A DNA stretch of 64,000 nt, from assembly GCA_002368665.1 (NCBI GenBank), contig DFEK01000008.1, positions 124,001 through 188,000 on the forward strand, read 5' to 3'. Below the pieces are notes generated by a model. The model saw nothing but the letters and a program-made list of their open reading frames with translations, was not told the origin of the DNA and did not search any database. The translations under genes were made by a program, and so were the position numbers. The stretch comes from Lachnospiraceae bacterium UBA3804. GTDB taxonomy: Bacteria > Bacillota > Clostridia > Lachnospirales > Lachnospiraceae. Below, one piece after another: positions 1 through 7,440 of the stretch (the stretch's first letter is position 1; each line of letters begins with the position of its first letter).

Positions 1-1
1 G

Positions 2-277
2 GAAATTGTTGTAAAAAGTATCCGGGAGCCCCGATGGCATTTGTATTTTCTGGCAGTTAATCCGAATTATCAAAAGCAGGGCTACGGAACGGGTGCGATA
101 CAGGATTTTGTTATCCCTTTGGTTAAATCCAACGGTGGAAAACTGCTTACCGTTACTACCAATGCTGAGAAAAACGTGGCCTTTTATACGAATAACGGAT
201 TCTCGCTTGTAAAAGAAGAAACGCTGGAATGCAATGCAAAAACGATAGGAAACTGGACGTTCAGAATGGATTTGTGA
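2..277 (+). CDS. GNAT-family N-acetyltransferase, C-terminal part (gene starts before the window)
   Basis: The reading frame is open from base 2 to the TGA at 275-277, so the N-terminus lies outside the window. The visible part contains the acetyl-CoA pyrophosphate-binding loop of GNAT enzymes (NPNYQKQGYGTGAI, matching the Q/R-x-x-G-x-G/A pattern). It is followed by a helix and the late FYTNNGF segment, which resembles the F-Y-x-x-x-G-F motif of this superfamily. GNAT enzymes move an acetyl group from acetyl-CoA to an amine. The substrate cannot be told from this fragment. No terminator follows at once; the first intrinsic terminator downstream is at 417-463. Confidence 0.8.
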   Translation, partial: EIVVKSIREPRWHLYFLAVNPNYQKQGYGTGAIQDFVIPLVKSNGGKLLTVTTNAEKNVAFYTNNGFSLVKEETLECNAKTIGNWTFRMDL

Positions 278-344
278 AGAATCGGGAGAAATTCTTTAGA
301 CTTTGCCCCATGGGCCGAATACGGACGGTTTTGGATAAATCCCC

Positions 345-373
345 TTGATTATTAACGGGAAAAAGACTATTAT
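345..373 (+). promoter_or_regulatory. Sigma-A-type promoter A, TTGATT-N17-TATTAT
   Basis: TTGATT (345-350) and TATTAT (368-373) are separated by exactly 17 bp. The GTTAG-N6-CTAAC palindrome starts at the very next base (374), so it covers the expected start of transcription. The first thing this promoter would read is the terminator at 417-463, not a gene. Confidence 0.6.
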
Positions 374-389
374 GTTAGAAGCGACTAAC
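374..389. promoter_or_regulatory. Palindromic operator A (GTTAG-N6-CTAAC), candidate metal-repressor site
   Basis: GTTAGAAGCGACTAAC has perfect 5-bp inverted arms. It is one of five such sites in the first 7 kb (374, 472, 3049, 6673, 6736), all near genes fitting metal or redox homeostasis. Short GTTAG/CTAAC arms are reminiscent of DtxR/MntR/IdeR-type operators, although the spacing differs from the classical DtxR box. Assignment to that family is inference. Confidence 0.55.
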
Positions 390-416
390 CCGACGTTTGA
401 TTAGGAAAGCGGATTC

Positions 417-463
417 CGCATCGGATATGCCGTAAAGCAGGTAAATATCCGGTGCGTTTTTTT
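417..463 (+). terminator. Intrinsic terminator in the leader region before the DUF6110 gene
   Basis: Bases 417-428 pair with 445-456 over 12 positions (one G-U wobble). The 16-base loop is followed by seven T residues at 457-463. It could end transcripts from the upstream acetyltransferase gene, act as an attenuator, or end a short RNA of roughly 85 nt from promoter A. Confidence 0.65.
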
Positions 464-471
464 GATTCAAG

Positions 472-487
472 GTTAGTATATACTAAC
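472..487. promoter_or_regulatory. Palindromic operator B (GTTAG-N6-CTAAC)
   Basis: GTTAGTATATACTAAC is a perfect 16-bp palindrome just downstream of the terminator at 417-463 and about 80 bp before the DUF6110 start codon. A further half site (CTAAC, 503-507) follows. A -10-like TATACA lies at 494-499 without a convincing -35, so the promoter for the downstream genes may overlap this operator. Confidence 0.55.
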
Positions 488-565
488 GCAAATTATACAA
501 AACTAACCTAATCAGGCCGAGGGGAAAATCACATTGAAGAAAAGAATAAGAAGGAGGTATTTATC

Positions 566-883
566 ATGAAAGTATGGAAAGGAATTGCATTATTTGCTCT
601 CGGAACTTTGTTTGGACTTGAGGGAATCAAGCTGTTGACGTCCAAGGATGCCAAGAAGGTTTATGCGCATTGTACGGCCGGAGTACTCAGAGCCAAAGAC
701 AATGTCCTGGGTCAGGTTACGACACTTCGTGAGAACTGCTCTGACATTTATGCACAGGCTAAAGAAATCAATGAAGAAAGAGCAAGGAAAGAAAAGGAAA
801 ACGAAATCCTTGATGCAGAGGAAGCGATTACAGAGGAGAAAGCTGTCGAAGCGGCAGCAGATGATTCTGCTGCGGAAGCATAA
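566..883 (+). CDS. DUF6110-like small membrane-associated protein
   Basis: This 105-residue protein starts at an ATG eight bases after AAGGAGG (551-557). Residues about 5-22 form one hydrophobic segment (ALFALGTLFGLEGIKLL). The rest is helical and charged, with a Glu/Ala-rich acidic tail. The pattern matches the DUF6110 family, which I recall as occurring beside P-type ATPases in Clostridia. It lies 31 bp upstream of the ATPase gene and is almost certainly co-transcribed with it behind operator B. A role as a small accessory subunit of the pump is inference; no catalytic motif is visible. Confidence 0.65.
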   Translation: MKVWKGIALFALGTLFGLEGIKLLTSKDAKKVYAHCTAGVLRAKDNVLGQVTTLRENCSDIYAQAKEINEERARKEKENEILDAEEAITEEKAVEAAADDSAAEA

Positions 884-914
884 ATGACGGGTCAGGGGGG
901 AAAGTGATTAAAGA

Positions 915-3002
915 ATGAGATTTACAATCAAACACGAACTGAAAAGAAGAATGAGAATTCATCTTCCGATGGAAAGGTTAAGCTTTAAAGAGGCGGATGT
1001 TTTTGAATACTACTTAAAGAGTTTTGATGAAATTAAGGACGCCAAAGTATACGAAAGAACGGCGGATGCGGTCGTTGTATTTGATTGTGACAGACTACAG
1101 GTGATTGAGATTGTCAGGCGCTTTTCTTTTCAAACCGTTCAGGTTCCCGACAAAGTGCTGGAGTCCTCCGGAAGGGAACTGTCGGCAGAGTATTTCGACA
1201 AGCTTGTGACGACGGTAATTCTGCACTACGGAAAACGCCTGATTCTGCCGGTTTATATCCGCAGAATCTGGGTCATCCTTAAGATGTTTCGCTATATTTG
1301 GAGAGGCCTTCGGACCATCAAAAACAAACGCCTGCAGGTAGAACTGCTGGACGCCATAGCCATAATGGCTGCTGTTTTATCGGGAGATTTCAACACAGCC
1401 TCAAGCATTATGTTCCTTTTGAAAATCGGAGATATACTGGAAGACTGGACCCATAAGCGTTCGGTGGATGATCTGGCAAGGCAGATGTCGTTAAATATCG
1501 ATCAGGTATGGCTTCTTACGGATGAGGGAGAAGAATTGCGAGATTCTTCCGACATCGTTTGCGGAGACAAAGTCGTAGTCAGAGTAGGCAATATGATTCC
1601 TTTTGACGGAGAAGTGGTATCCGGAGAAGCCATGGTAAACCAGGCATCCATGACGGGAGAATCGGCTGCGGTATGCAAAAATGCCGGCATGAGCGTTTTC
1701 GCAGGCACTGTGGTGGAAGAAGGAGAACTTACGATAATCGTAACGCAAACGGAAGGCTGCGGGCGTTTTGACAAAATCGTAAAAATGATCGAAGAGTCGG
1801 AGAAACTGAAATCTTCTTTGGAAAGCAAAGCGGAAAGACTGGCGGATCATCTGGTTCCCTATACGCTTCTCGGCTCCGGGGTAACCTGGCTTTTCAGTCG
1901 TAACATGACGAAAGCATTATCGGTGCTGATGGTGGATTATTCCTGTGCGCTGAAAATGGCCATGCCCGTTTCCGTTCTTTCCGCAATCAAGGAAGCGTCG
2001 CAATACGGCATTACCGTAAAGGGCGGAAAGTTTTTGGAGGCTGTTGCCAATGCCGATACGATTGTGCTTGATAAAACGGGAACTCTGACCAAGGCTCAGC
2101 CGACGGTGGTAAAAGTCGTATCCTTCTGCGAGGAATCCGAGGACGAACTGCTTCGTCAGGCAGCCTGCTTGGAAGAGCATTTTCCGCATTCCGTTGCAAG
2201 AGCGGTTGTGGATTCGGCAAAGAGAAAAGGCTTACTTCATGAGGAACTTCATACGGATGTGGAATATATCGTGGCACACGGTATTGCCTCGAAAATCAAC
2301 GAGGAAAGGGCTGTTATCGGAAGCTACCATTTTGTAATCGAAGATGAAGGCGTTCAAATACCGGAGGATAAGAAGGTAATATTTGATACCCTTCCGAATG
2401 AATACTCGCATTTGTATTTTGCGAAAAACGGCATCCTTTCGGCCTGCATTTTAATCGAAGATCCGATGAGAGAGGAAGTCAAAACCGTTGTCGAAAAACT
2501 TCGGGAACAGGGATTTGAGCATATTGTCATGATGACGGGTGACAGTGAAAGAACCGCGAAAAAGATTGCGGCCGAAGCAGGCATTACGGAATATTATGCG
2601 GAAGTACTTCCGGAAGATAAAGCAGGATATGTTGAAAGAGCGAAGGCGGACGGAAGACAAGTCATCATGGTGGGCGACGGAATCAATGATTCACCTGCAT
2701 TATCCGCATCCGATGCGGGAATTGCAATCAGCGACGGAGCGGAGATCGCAAGACAGATTGCGGACATTACCATCGCTTCATCGAATCTGGAAAGCCTTGT
2801 AACCCTTAGAGAAATCAGCACATTCCTTATGCGGCGTATTAAAACCAATTACAGGACGATTGTCGGGTTTAATACAGCTTTGATTATTCTGGGTGTGGCA
2901 GGCATTTTGCCGCCTGCAACGTCTGCAATGCTTCATAACGGTTCCACAATTGCGTTGGGGCTTAACAGCATGACGAAACTTTTACCGGAGGATAAATCGT
3001 AA
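915..3002 (+). CDS. Heavy-metal (P1B-like) P-type ATPase
   Basis: This 695-residue pump hydrolyses ATP to move metal ions across the cytoplasmic membrane. The visible hallmarks are the TGES actuator motif, the phosphorylation motif DKTGTLT with Asp386, MTGDS, and the hinge motif GDGIND near residue 587. The N-terminal 90 residues look like a worn HMA-type domain without a CxxC metal site. The membrane metal-site motif is SCALKMAMP (Ser343, Cys344) in place of the common CPC, so substrate choice is uncertain. The gene follows the DUF6110 gene by 31 bp. The next gene (eno) has its own promoter with the same operator type, so metal-responsive control of the pump is likely but inferred. Confidence 0.88.
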   Translation: MRFTIKHELKRRMRIHLPMERLSFKEADVFEYYLKSFDEIKDAKVYERTADAVVVFDCDRLQVIEIVRRFSFQTVQVPDKVLESSGRELSAEYFDKLVTTVILHYGKRLILPVYIRRIWVILKMFRYIWRGLRTIKNKRLQVELLDAIAIMAAVLSGDFNTASSIMFLLKIGDILEDWTHKRSVDDLARQMSLNIDQVWLLTDEGEELRDSSDIVCGDKVVVRVGNMIPFDGEVVSGEAMVNQASMTGESAAVCKNAGMSVFAGTVVEEGELTIIVTQTEGCGRFDKIVKMIEESEKLKSSLESKAERLADHLVPYTLLGSGVTWLFSRNMTKALSVLMVDYSCALKMAMPVSVLSAIKEASQYGITVKGGKFLEAVANADTIVLDKTGTLTKAQPTVVKVVSFCEESEDELLRQAACLEEHFPHSVARAVVDSAKRKGLLHEELHTDVEYIVAHGIASKINEERAVIGSYHFVIEDEGVQIPEDKKVIFDTLPNEYSHLYFAKNGILSACILIEDPMREEVKTVVEKLREQGFEHIVMMTGDSERTAKKIAAEAGITEYYAEVLPEDKAGYVERAKADGRQVIMVGDGINDSPALSASDAGIAISDGAEIARQIADITIASSNLESLVTLREISTFLMRRIKTNYRTIVGFNTALIILGVAGILPPATSAMLHNGSTIALGLNSMTKLLPEDKS

Positions 3003-3011
3003 GATAACTCC

Positions 3012-3040
3012 TTGATTTTTAGAAATGAATATGTTATAAC
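3012..3040 (+). promoter_or_regulatory. Promoter C in front of eno, TTGATT-N17-TATAAC
   Basis: TTGATT (3012-3017) and TATAAC (3035-3040) have a 17-bp spacer. A CTAAC half site overlaps the -10 end at 3040-3044, and a full operator follows at 3049-3064, covering the expected transcription start. Confidence 0.6.
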
Positions 3041-3048
3041 TAACAATA

Positions 3049-3064
3049 GTTAGATATAACTAAC
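3049..3064. promoter_or_regulatory. Palindromic operator C (GTTAG-N6-CTAAC) upstream of eno
   Basis: GTTAGATATAACTAAC is identical over all 16 bases to operator E at 6736-6751, although the two lie 3.7 kb apart before unrelated genes. Identity including the spacer bases argues for a shared DNA-binding protein. Confidence 0.6.
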
Positions 3065-3167
3065 TGTTGAGTAAATCATACTGATTCCTCTTTCTTTATT
3101 GTCCGGAATGGGTAACCGGATGATGAAAGAGGAATTGAGTATGATCAGAGAAAGGAGAAGACAGAAC

Positions 3168-4469
3168 ATGTCATATTTAGAGATTGAAAAAGTAATCGGC
3201 AGAGAGATTTTAGACTCCAGAGGTAATCCGACCGTGGAAGCGGAAGTTACGCTTGCGGACGGAACGGTAGCAACCGGTACCGCACCCAGCGGAGCATCCA
3301 CAGGTGAATTCGAAGCATTGGAATTGCGTGACGGAGATAAGTCCAGATATCTCGGAAAAGGTGTAACCAAAGCGGTTAACAATATTAATACAGTGATTAA
3401 CGATGCTGTTGTAGGCCTTGAAGCATCTGATATTTATGCGGTTGATGCAGCGATGATCAAAGCGGACGGAACGAAAGATAAATCGAATCTCGGTGCCAAT
3501 GCCATTCTTGCTGTTTCCATTGCAACGGCAAGAGCTGCAGCAAAATCTCTCGATATTCCTCTTTACAGATTTCTGGGTGGTATCAACGGAAACAGACTTC
3601 CTGTTCCGATGATGAATATTTTAAACGGCGGAGCCCATGCGGACAGTGCGGTCGATACGCAGGAATTCATGATTATGCCTGTTGGCGCACCTTCCTTCAA
3701 GGAAGCACTTCGCTGGTGCGCTGAAGTGTTCCACAACTTAAAGAAACTGATTAAGGACATGGGGGACGTTACCGCTGTCGGTGATGAAGGCGGATTTGCA
3801 CCGAACCAGTTAAAGAGCGATGAGGAAGCAATCGAGAAAATTCTCGAGGCAATTAAGGTAGCGGGATTTGAACCCGGCAAAGATTTCATGATTGCCATGG
3901 ATGCAGCCGCTTCCGAGTGGAAGAGTGAAAAAGGAAAAGGCTTCTACAAACAGCCCAAGTCCGGTAAAGAGTTTACTTCCGATGAACTGATTGCTCACTG
4001 GGAGAGCCTGGTAGACAAGTACCCCATCATCTCCATTGAAGACGGTCTTGATGAGGAAGACTGGGAAGGCTGGCAGCGCATGACTGCCAAGATCGGCAAC
4101 AAAGTCCAGCTCGTGGGCGATGATTTGTTCGTCACCAATACAGAGCGTTTAAGCAAGGGTATCGAGCTCGGCGCGGCCAATTCGATTCTGATTAAATTAA
4201 ACCAGATCGGTTCCGTATCCGAAACACTGGAAGCAATTAAGATGGCTCATAATGCAGGCTATACAGCAATTTCTTCCCACCGTTCCGGCGAAACCGCAGA
4301 CACCACGATTGCCGACCTTGCGGTTGCTTTAAATACCTGCCAGATCAAAACGGGTGCACCCAGCAGATCCGAACGTGTTGCCAAGTACAATCAGCTCCTT
4401 CGCATTGAAGAGCAGCTTGGTGATGCGGCAGTTTATCCGCAGATGAAAGCGTTCCATGTAAACAGATAG
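3168..4469 (+). CDS. eno: Enolase (phosphopyruvate hydratase)
   Basis: This 433-residue protein converts 2-phosphoglycerate to phosphoenolpyruvate in glycolysis. Start ATG 3168 is chosen because AAAGGAGAAG precedes it and the protein then begins MSYLEIEKVIGREILDSRG, the usual enolase N-terminus; an in-frame start at 3099 would add unrelated residues. The signature SHRSGETAD, the GDDLFVTN segment and the SIEDGLDEEDW region carry the expected Mg2+ and catalytic residues. Length is typical. The gene has its own promoter with a metal-type operator upstream and a strong terminator downstream, so it looks monocistronic. Confidence 0.97.
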   Translation: MSYLEIEKVIGREILDSRGNPTVEAEVTLADGTVATGTAPSGASTGEFEALELRDGDKSRYLGKGVTKAVNNINTVINDAVVGLEASDIYAVDAAMIKADGTKDKSNLGANAILAVSIATARAAAKSLDIPLYRFLGGINGNRLPVPMMNILNGGAHADSAVDTQEFMIMPVGAPSFKEALRWCAEVFHNLKKLIKDMGDVTAVGDEGGFAPNQLKSDEEAIEKILEAIKVAGFEPGKDFMIAMDAAASEWKSEKGKGFYKQPKSGKEFTSDELIAHWESLVDKYPIISIEDGLDEEDWEGWQRMTAKIGNKVQLVGDDLFVTNTERLSKGIELGAANSILIKLNQIGSVSETLEAIKMAHNAGYTAISSHRSGETADTTIADLAVALNTCQIKTGAPSRSERVAKYNQLLRIEEQLGDAAVYPQMKAFHVNR

Positions 4470-4489
4470 GGAAAATGGATATATAAGGC

Positions 4490-4521
4490 AATCCCCCTCT
4501 TGCAAGAGAGGGGGATTTTGC
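4490..4521 (+). terminator. Intrinsic terminator after eno
   Basis: AATCCCCCTCT (4490-4500) pairs with AGAGGGGGATT (4507-4517), with a short loop and then TTTTG. It lies 20 bases after the enolase stop and inside the out-of-frame leader of the next ORF, which supports a later start for the methyltransferase. Confidence 0.85.
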
Positions 4522-4586
4522 CTTATAACACAGCAGAAAGCGGAGAAAAGATTATCGCTTCAAATACAGGAAGAGGATCGTGGTCA

Positions 4587-5231
4587 ATGAAAACGGAAAA
4601 GCAGTATAAAGAATTAACAATAAAAGAGTTTACCAAGGCGGCGGACAAATACGAGAGTGATCATGCGGGAATCTATGAAATCTGTAAGGAGGATTATCCG
4701 TATATCGCTTCCGAACTCGAAAAAGAAGAATATCAGGATCTTCTTGATTGCGGTTGCGGAACAGGACCGATGATATCGCTTCTTTATGAGAAAGACCCGT
4801 TGAAGCATTATACCGGCCTTGATTTGACTCCCAAAATGATTGAAGTCGGTAAGTCAAAGAATCTTGCGGGTGTCGACTGGGTTGTGGGGGATTGTGAAAA
4901 CCTCCCTTTTGAAGAGAACTCTTTCGATGTCATCATCTGCTCCAACAGTTTCCATCATTATCCGAATCCACAGAAGTTTTTTGACAGCGTACATAGAGTT
5001 TTAAGACCGGGAGGAAGACTGATCCTGCAGGATTATACGGCACCAAAGCCGATACTCTGGCTTATGAATCATACGGAAATGCCGCTTGCCAATATGATCG
5101 GACACGGAGATGTGGCAGCAAGATCGCTTGATGAAATCAAAACGTTTTGCGATGCGGCAGGATTAAAAGTTGAAAAACTAAACAGGGCCAGGAAAATGCG
5201 TCTTCACCTGGTCGCAAGAAAAATGCAATAA
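4587..5231 (+). CDS. Class I SAM-dependent methyltransferase
   Basis: This 214-residue enzyme has the methyltransferase-11-like fold. The glycine-rich SAM motif DCGCGTG is at residues 54-60, an acidic residue follows in YTGLDLTP, and motif IV is FDVIICSNSFHHYP. A later LRPGGRLILQD segment matches the post-III region. The start at 4587 is preferred to 4500, because the longer form would translate through the eno terminator and its extra 29 residues look non-coding. The substrate is unknown; it resembles UbiE/menaquinone-type and small-molecule methyltransferases. No clear promoter was identified. Confidence 0.85.
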   Translation: MKTEKQYKELTIKEFTKAADKYESDHAGIYEICKEDYPYIASELEKEEYQDLLDCGCGTGPMISLLYEKDPLKHYTGLDLTPKMIEVGKSKNLAGVDWVVGDCENLPFEENSFDVIICSNSFHHYPNPQKFFDSVHRVLRPGGRLILQDYTAPKPILWLMNHTEMPLANMIGHGDVAARSLDEIKTFCDAAGLKVEKLNRARKMRLHLVARKMQ

Positions 5232-5280
5232 GTCGAAAAAATGGAGCGTATACTGAGTATACTATTATGAGGTGGGAAAA

Positions 5281-5784
5281 ATGATATTAACGGTATTTCT
5301 GGCAATTATATTTTGCGCGGCCATGACATTGATGATGTTTTCGGCGATTGCATTTATTCAAAACACGAAATTCTTTTCTTCCGCACCAAAGGAAGCAAGA
5401 GAAGTGCTGATTCCAAGAGAGAAAGAACTTTTCTACGGAGCACATGCAATTGGATGGGTGCTTATGACATTCAGTTTCCTCATGATCCTGGGTGTGGGCT
5501 TTATTTCCATATGGGACGGTTTCCGAAATCACTTCACGTTTCTGCAATTCTTCTTAAGGTTCGTAATCATCTTTTCGGCTTATAAAGTATACGACATGAT
5601 TTTTTTTGACTATTTCCTGCTTATGAGATACCGGTTCTTTCAGTTTTATTTTCCGGAAGTGGAGAGCGTATATGCCAACAGGAAATACGGATACAATATC
5701 AGAAGCCAGTTGTTGAAACTTCTCATTATTTTCCCCGGGGCATCGGCACTTGTGGCATGGCTGTGTTCTTATCTGGTCAGATAA
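5281..5784 (+). CDS. Small integral membrane protein of unknown function
   Basis: This is a 167-residue protein with about four hydrophobic segments (residues about 2-22, 54-76, 88-107 and 145-165). It contains many Phe residues in the third and fourth segments. The ATG at 5281 follows GAGGTGGG at good spacing; a GTG at 5272 is also in frame but lies within that ribosome site. I recognise no family and no catalytic motif. It sits about 50 bp after the methyltransferase gene and about 70 bp before a hydrolase gene, in the same direction. Confidence 0.7.
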   Translation: MILTVFLAIIFCAAMTLMMFSAIAFIQNTKFFSSAPKEAREVLIPREKELFYGAHAIGWVLMTFSFLMILGVGFISIWDGFRNHFTFLQFFLRFVIIFSAYKVYDMIFFDYFLLMRYRFFQFYFPEVESVYANRKYGYNIRSQLLKLLIIFPGASALVAWLCSYLVR

Positions 5785-5852
5785 ACAGGGAAGCAGAGTG
5801 TGGCCAAAAAGGAATTTTCACAGATTATTACAGTGAAATTAAAGGAGCAAAA

Positions 5853-6620
5853 ATGCAGTACGAAGAAATGGGTAACATGACGGGAAAGACAATGATGCTT
5901 TTGCCGGGAACATGCTGTGACTGGCAGATGAATTTTGAAAAAGTAATTCCGTATTTATCGGAGAAATATCATCTTATATGCGTGAATTACGACGGCTTTG
6001 ACGGAAGCAATGAGATCTTTCCCGATATGATTACGGTTACGGAAAAGATAGAAAAATACATCATAGAAAATCACTGCGGAAAACTTGACGGTGCAATCGG
6101 ATCTTCCCTCGGATCAAGCTTTGTAGGTCAGCTTGTTCAAAGAAAAAACGTGCATATCGACCATGCGATTTTCGGAAGTCCCGATCTTGATCAAAGCGGA
6201 AAAGTAAGCGCATACCTTCAGTCAAAGCTGGTGGTTCCGCTTCTTACAAGCGTTACAAAGAGCGAAAAGAAAAGAAACAGGACAAAGGAAAAACTGAAAA
6301 GCTTTTTCCTGATGGATGAGGAAACGGCGGAAAAGTTTGTGGCAGGGTTTTCAAGATTCAATCCCGTTTCAATCAAAAATGAATATTATACGGATCTTTT
6401 GACCCATCTTGATAATGATATCAATGTAGAGCATACGATTCCGCATTTTATCTATGCGAACAAGATGGGAGAAAAGTATCTCAAACGGTATAAGAAGTAT
6501 TTTCACAATCCCGATATTCGCGAGTTTAACATGCAGCATGAACAATGGGTATTCAGCGGTGAGGAGTATTCTATTCCCGTGCTGAAAGCAATCGATGAGT
6601 TTATGGAGATGCCGGTGTAA
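5853..6620 (+). CDS. Alpha/beta-hydrolase family protein
   Basis: This 255-residue protein starts at ATG 5853 after TAAAGGAGC; earlier in-frame starts would overlap the upstream gene and lack a ribosome site. It opens with the beta-strand and oxyanion region LLPGTCCDW. The nucleophile elbow is GSSLGS (Ser85), and HEQWV near the C-terminus is a candidate catalytic-His segment. It has no signal peptide, so a cytoplasmic esterase- or lipase-like activity is likely. The substrate cannot be deduced. Its stop codon lies just before promoter D. Confidence 0.75.
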   Translation: MQYEEMGNMTGKTMMLLPGTCCDWQMNFEKVIPYLSEKYHLICVNYDGFDGSNEIFPDMITVTEKIEKYIIENHCGKLDGAIGSSLGSSFVGQLVQRKNVHIDHAIFGSPDLDQSGKVSAYLQSKLVVPLLTSVTKSEKKRNRTKEKLKSFFLMDEETAEKFVAGFSRFNPVSIKNEYYTDLLTHLDNDINVEHTIPHFIYANKMGEKYLKRYKKYFHNPDIREFNMQHEQWVFSGEEYSIPVLKAIDEFMEMPV

Positions 6621-6636
6621 ACTCACAAAGACTTTA

Positions 6637-6665
6637 TTGACAGAAACCTATATTTATGGTAAATT
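6637..6665 (+). promoter_or_regulatory. Promoter D, TTGACA-N17-TAAATT
   Basis: A consensus -35 box TTGACA (6637-6642) lies 17 bp from TAAATT (6660-6665). Operator D starts eight bases after the -10 box, exactly over the expected start of transcription. The transcript would run into DUF3793 and flavodoxin. Confidence 0.7.
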
Positions 6666-6672
6666 GATTAAG

Positions 6673-6688
6673 GTTAGAAATGACTAAC
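6673..6688. promoter_or_regulatory. Palindromic operator D (GTTAG-N6-CTAAC)
   Basis: GTTAGAAATGACTAAC overlaps the start site of promoter D. The flanking bases extend the symmetry to GGTTAG and CTAACC. Confidence 0.65.
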
Positions 6689-6700
6689 CAATATAATAAC

Positions 6701-6719
6701 AGCCGCCCTTTGGACGGCT
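6701..6719 (+). other. Leader hairpin between operators D and E
   Basis: AGCCGCCC (6701-6708) pairs with GGACGGCT (6712-6719), with one C-A mismatch and a TTT loop. No T-run follows, so it is not a typical terminator. An operator-hairpin-operator order also occurs upstream of the DUF6110 gene. Confidence 0.4.
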
Positions 6720-6735
6720 AATTATATGACAGAAG

Positions 6736-6751
6736 GTTAGATATAACTAAC
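6736..6751. promoter_or_regulatory. Palindromic operator E (GTTAG-N6-CTAAC)
   Basis: GTTAGATATAACTAAC is identical to operator C. It lies 63 bp downstream of operator D, about 70 bp before the DUF3793 start. A separate palindrome, CACTAA-TGAT-TTAGTG, lies just before the ribosome site at 6765-6780. Confidence 0.6.
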
Positions 6752-6806
6752 CAAACAAACCGAGCACTAATGATTTAGTGAAATCGTGTAAAAGGGGAAT
6801 GTACGA

Positions 6807-7382
6807 GTGATGGAAGACAGCACAATTGTAGAGAACTGTTCGCCGACACTGGCCGGCATTAAGACGGGAAATCTGTTTTCCTGTGAATACCAGAGTCGCA
6901 GGGAGGTCTGCGAGTACTTAAAAAGAACCAATGCGATACTTGTCAAAAAGGGAATACGCATTGTGCCGATCAAGTATTATGAAAAGCGTGTTGTTTTATA
7001 TATATACCGGCCCTGTTTTCTCTGCCGTGATCTGAATAACGAAGTGGCAAAAGCATACATGGAAAAACTCGGATATAAAGCGGAAAATCCGGATTACTGC
7101 GTTACCCGGCTCGGCCGGAGAATGAGAGAAAATACCATGCAGGATGATTTCCCTCATGAGGTCGGATTCTTTCTCGGTTATCCGCCGGAAGACGTACTCG
7201 GATTCATGCAGCATAAAGCCAAAGAGTATAAATGTGTCGGTTGCTGGAAGGTTTACGGAGATGTGAAAAATGCCAGAAAGACATTTGATGCGTATACGAA
7301 CTGCACGAAATGTCTGCTGGGAAGATTTAAGGAGGGAGCATCCCTCGAACAGTTAACGGTTAAAATGCCCGATGCAGTATAA
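6807..7382 (+). CDS. DUF3793 family protein with three CxxC pairs
   Basis: This 191-residue protein starts at GTG 6807 or the adjacent ATG 6810, both close to AAAGGGGAA (6791-6799). The central FPHEVGFFLGYPPEDV stretch is characteristic of DUF3793. Three CxxC pairs are visible (CFLC, CVGC and CTKC), which suggests bound iron, zinc or an Fe-S cluster. DUF3793 genes are familiar neighbours of ferrous iron transport and flavodoxin genes in Clostridia, and here a flavodoxin follows by 58 bp. With two operators in front, iron-linked control is a reasonable inference. The biochemical function is unknown. Confidence 0.85.
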   Translation: MMEDSTIVENCSPTLAGIKTGNLFSCEYQSRREVCEYLKRTNAILVKKGIRIVPIKYYEKRVVLYIYRPCFLCRDLNNEVAKAYMEKLGYKAENPDYCVTRLGRRMRENTMQDDFPHEVGFFLGYPPEDVLGFMQHKAKEYKCVGCWKVYGDVKNARKTFDAYTNCTKCLLGRFKEGASLEQLTVKMPDAV

Positions 7383-7440
7383 GCGGCTTTAACATAATCA
7401 TAAAACGCAAAGGGGTAATACCCCGGAAAGGATAGCAGTT

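Noticed and set aside
1491..2848. Several minus-strand ORFs opposite the P-type ATPase gene
   Set aside because: All are shadows of the coding frame; none has ribosome sites or known domains.
3099..3168. Longer start for enolase
   Set aside because: The added 23 residues are unlike any enolase and the ribosome site fits ATG 3168.
4500..4587. N-terminal extension of the methyltransferase
   Set aside because: The extra codons run through the eno terminator and do not look like protein; ATG 4587 begins the recognisable part.
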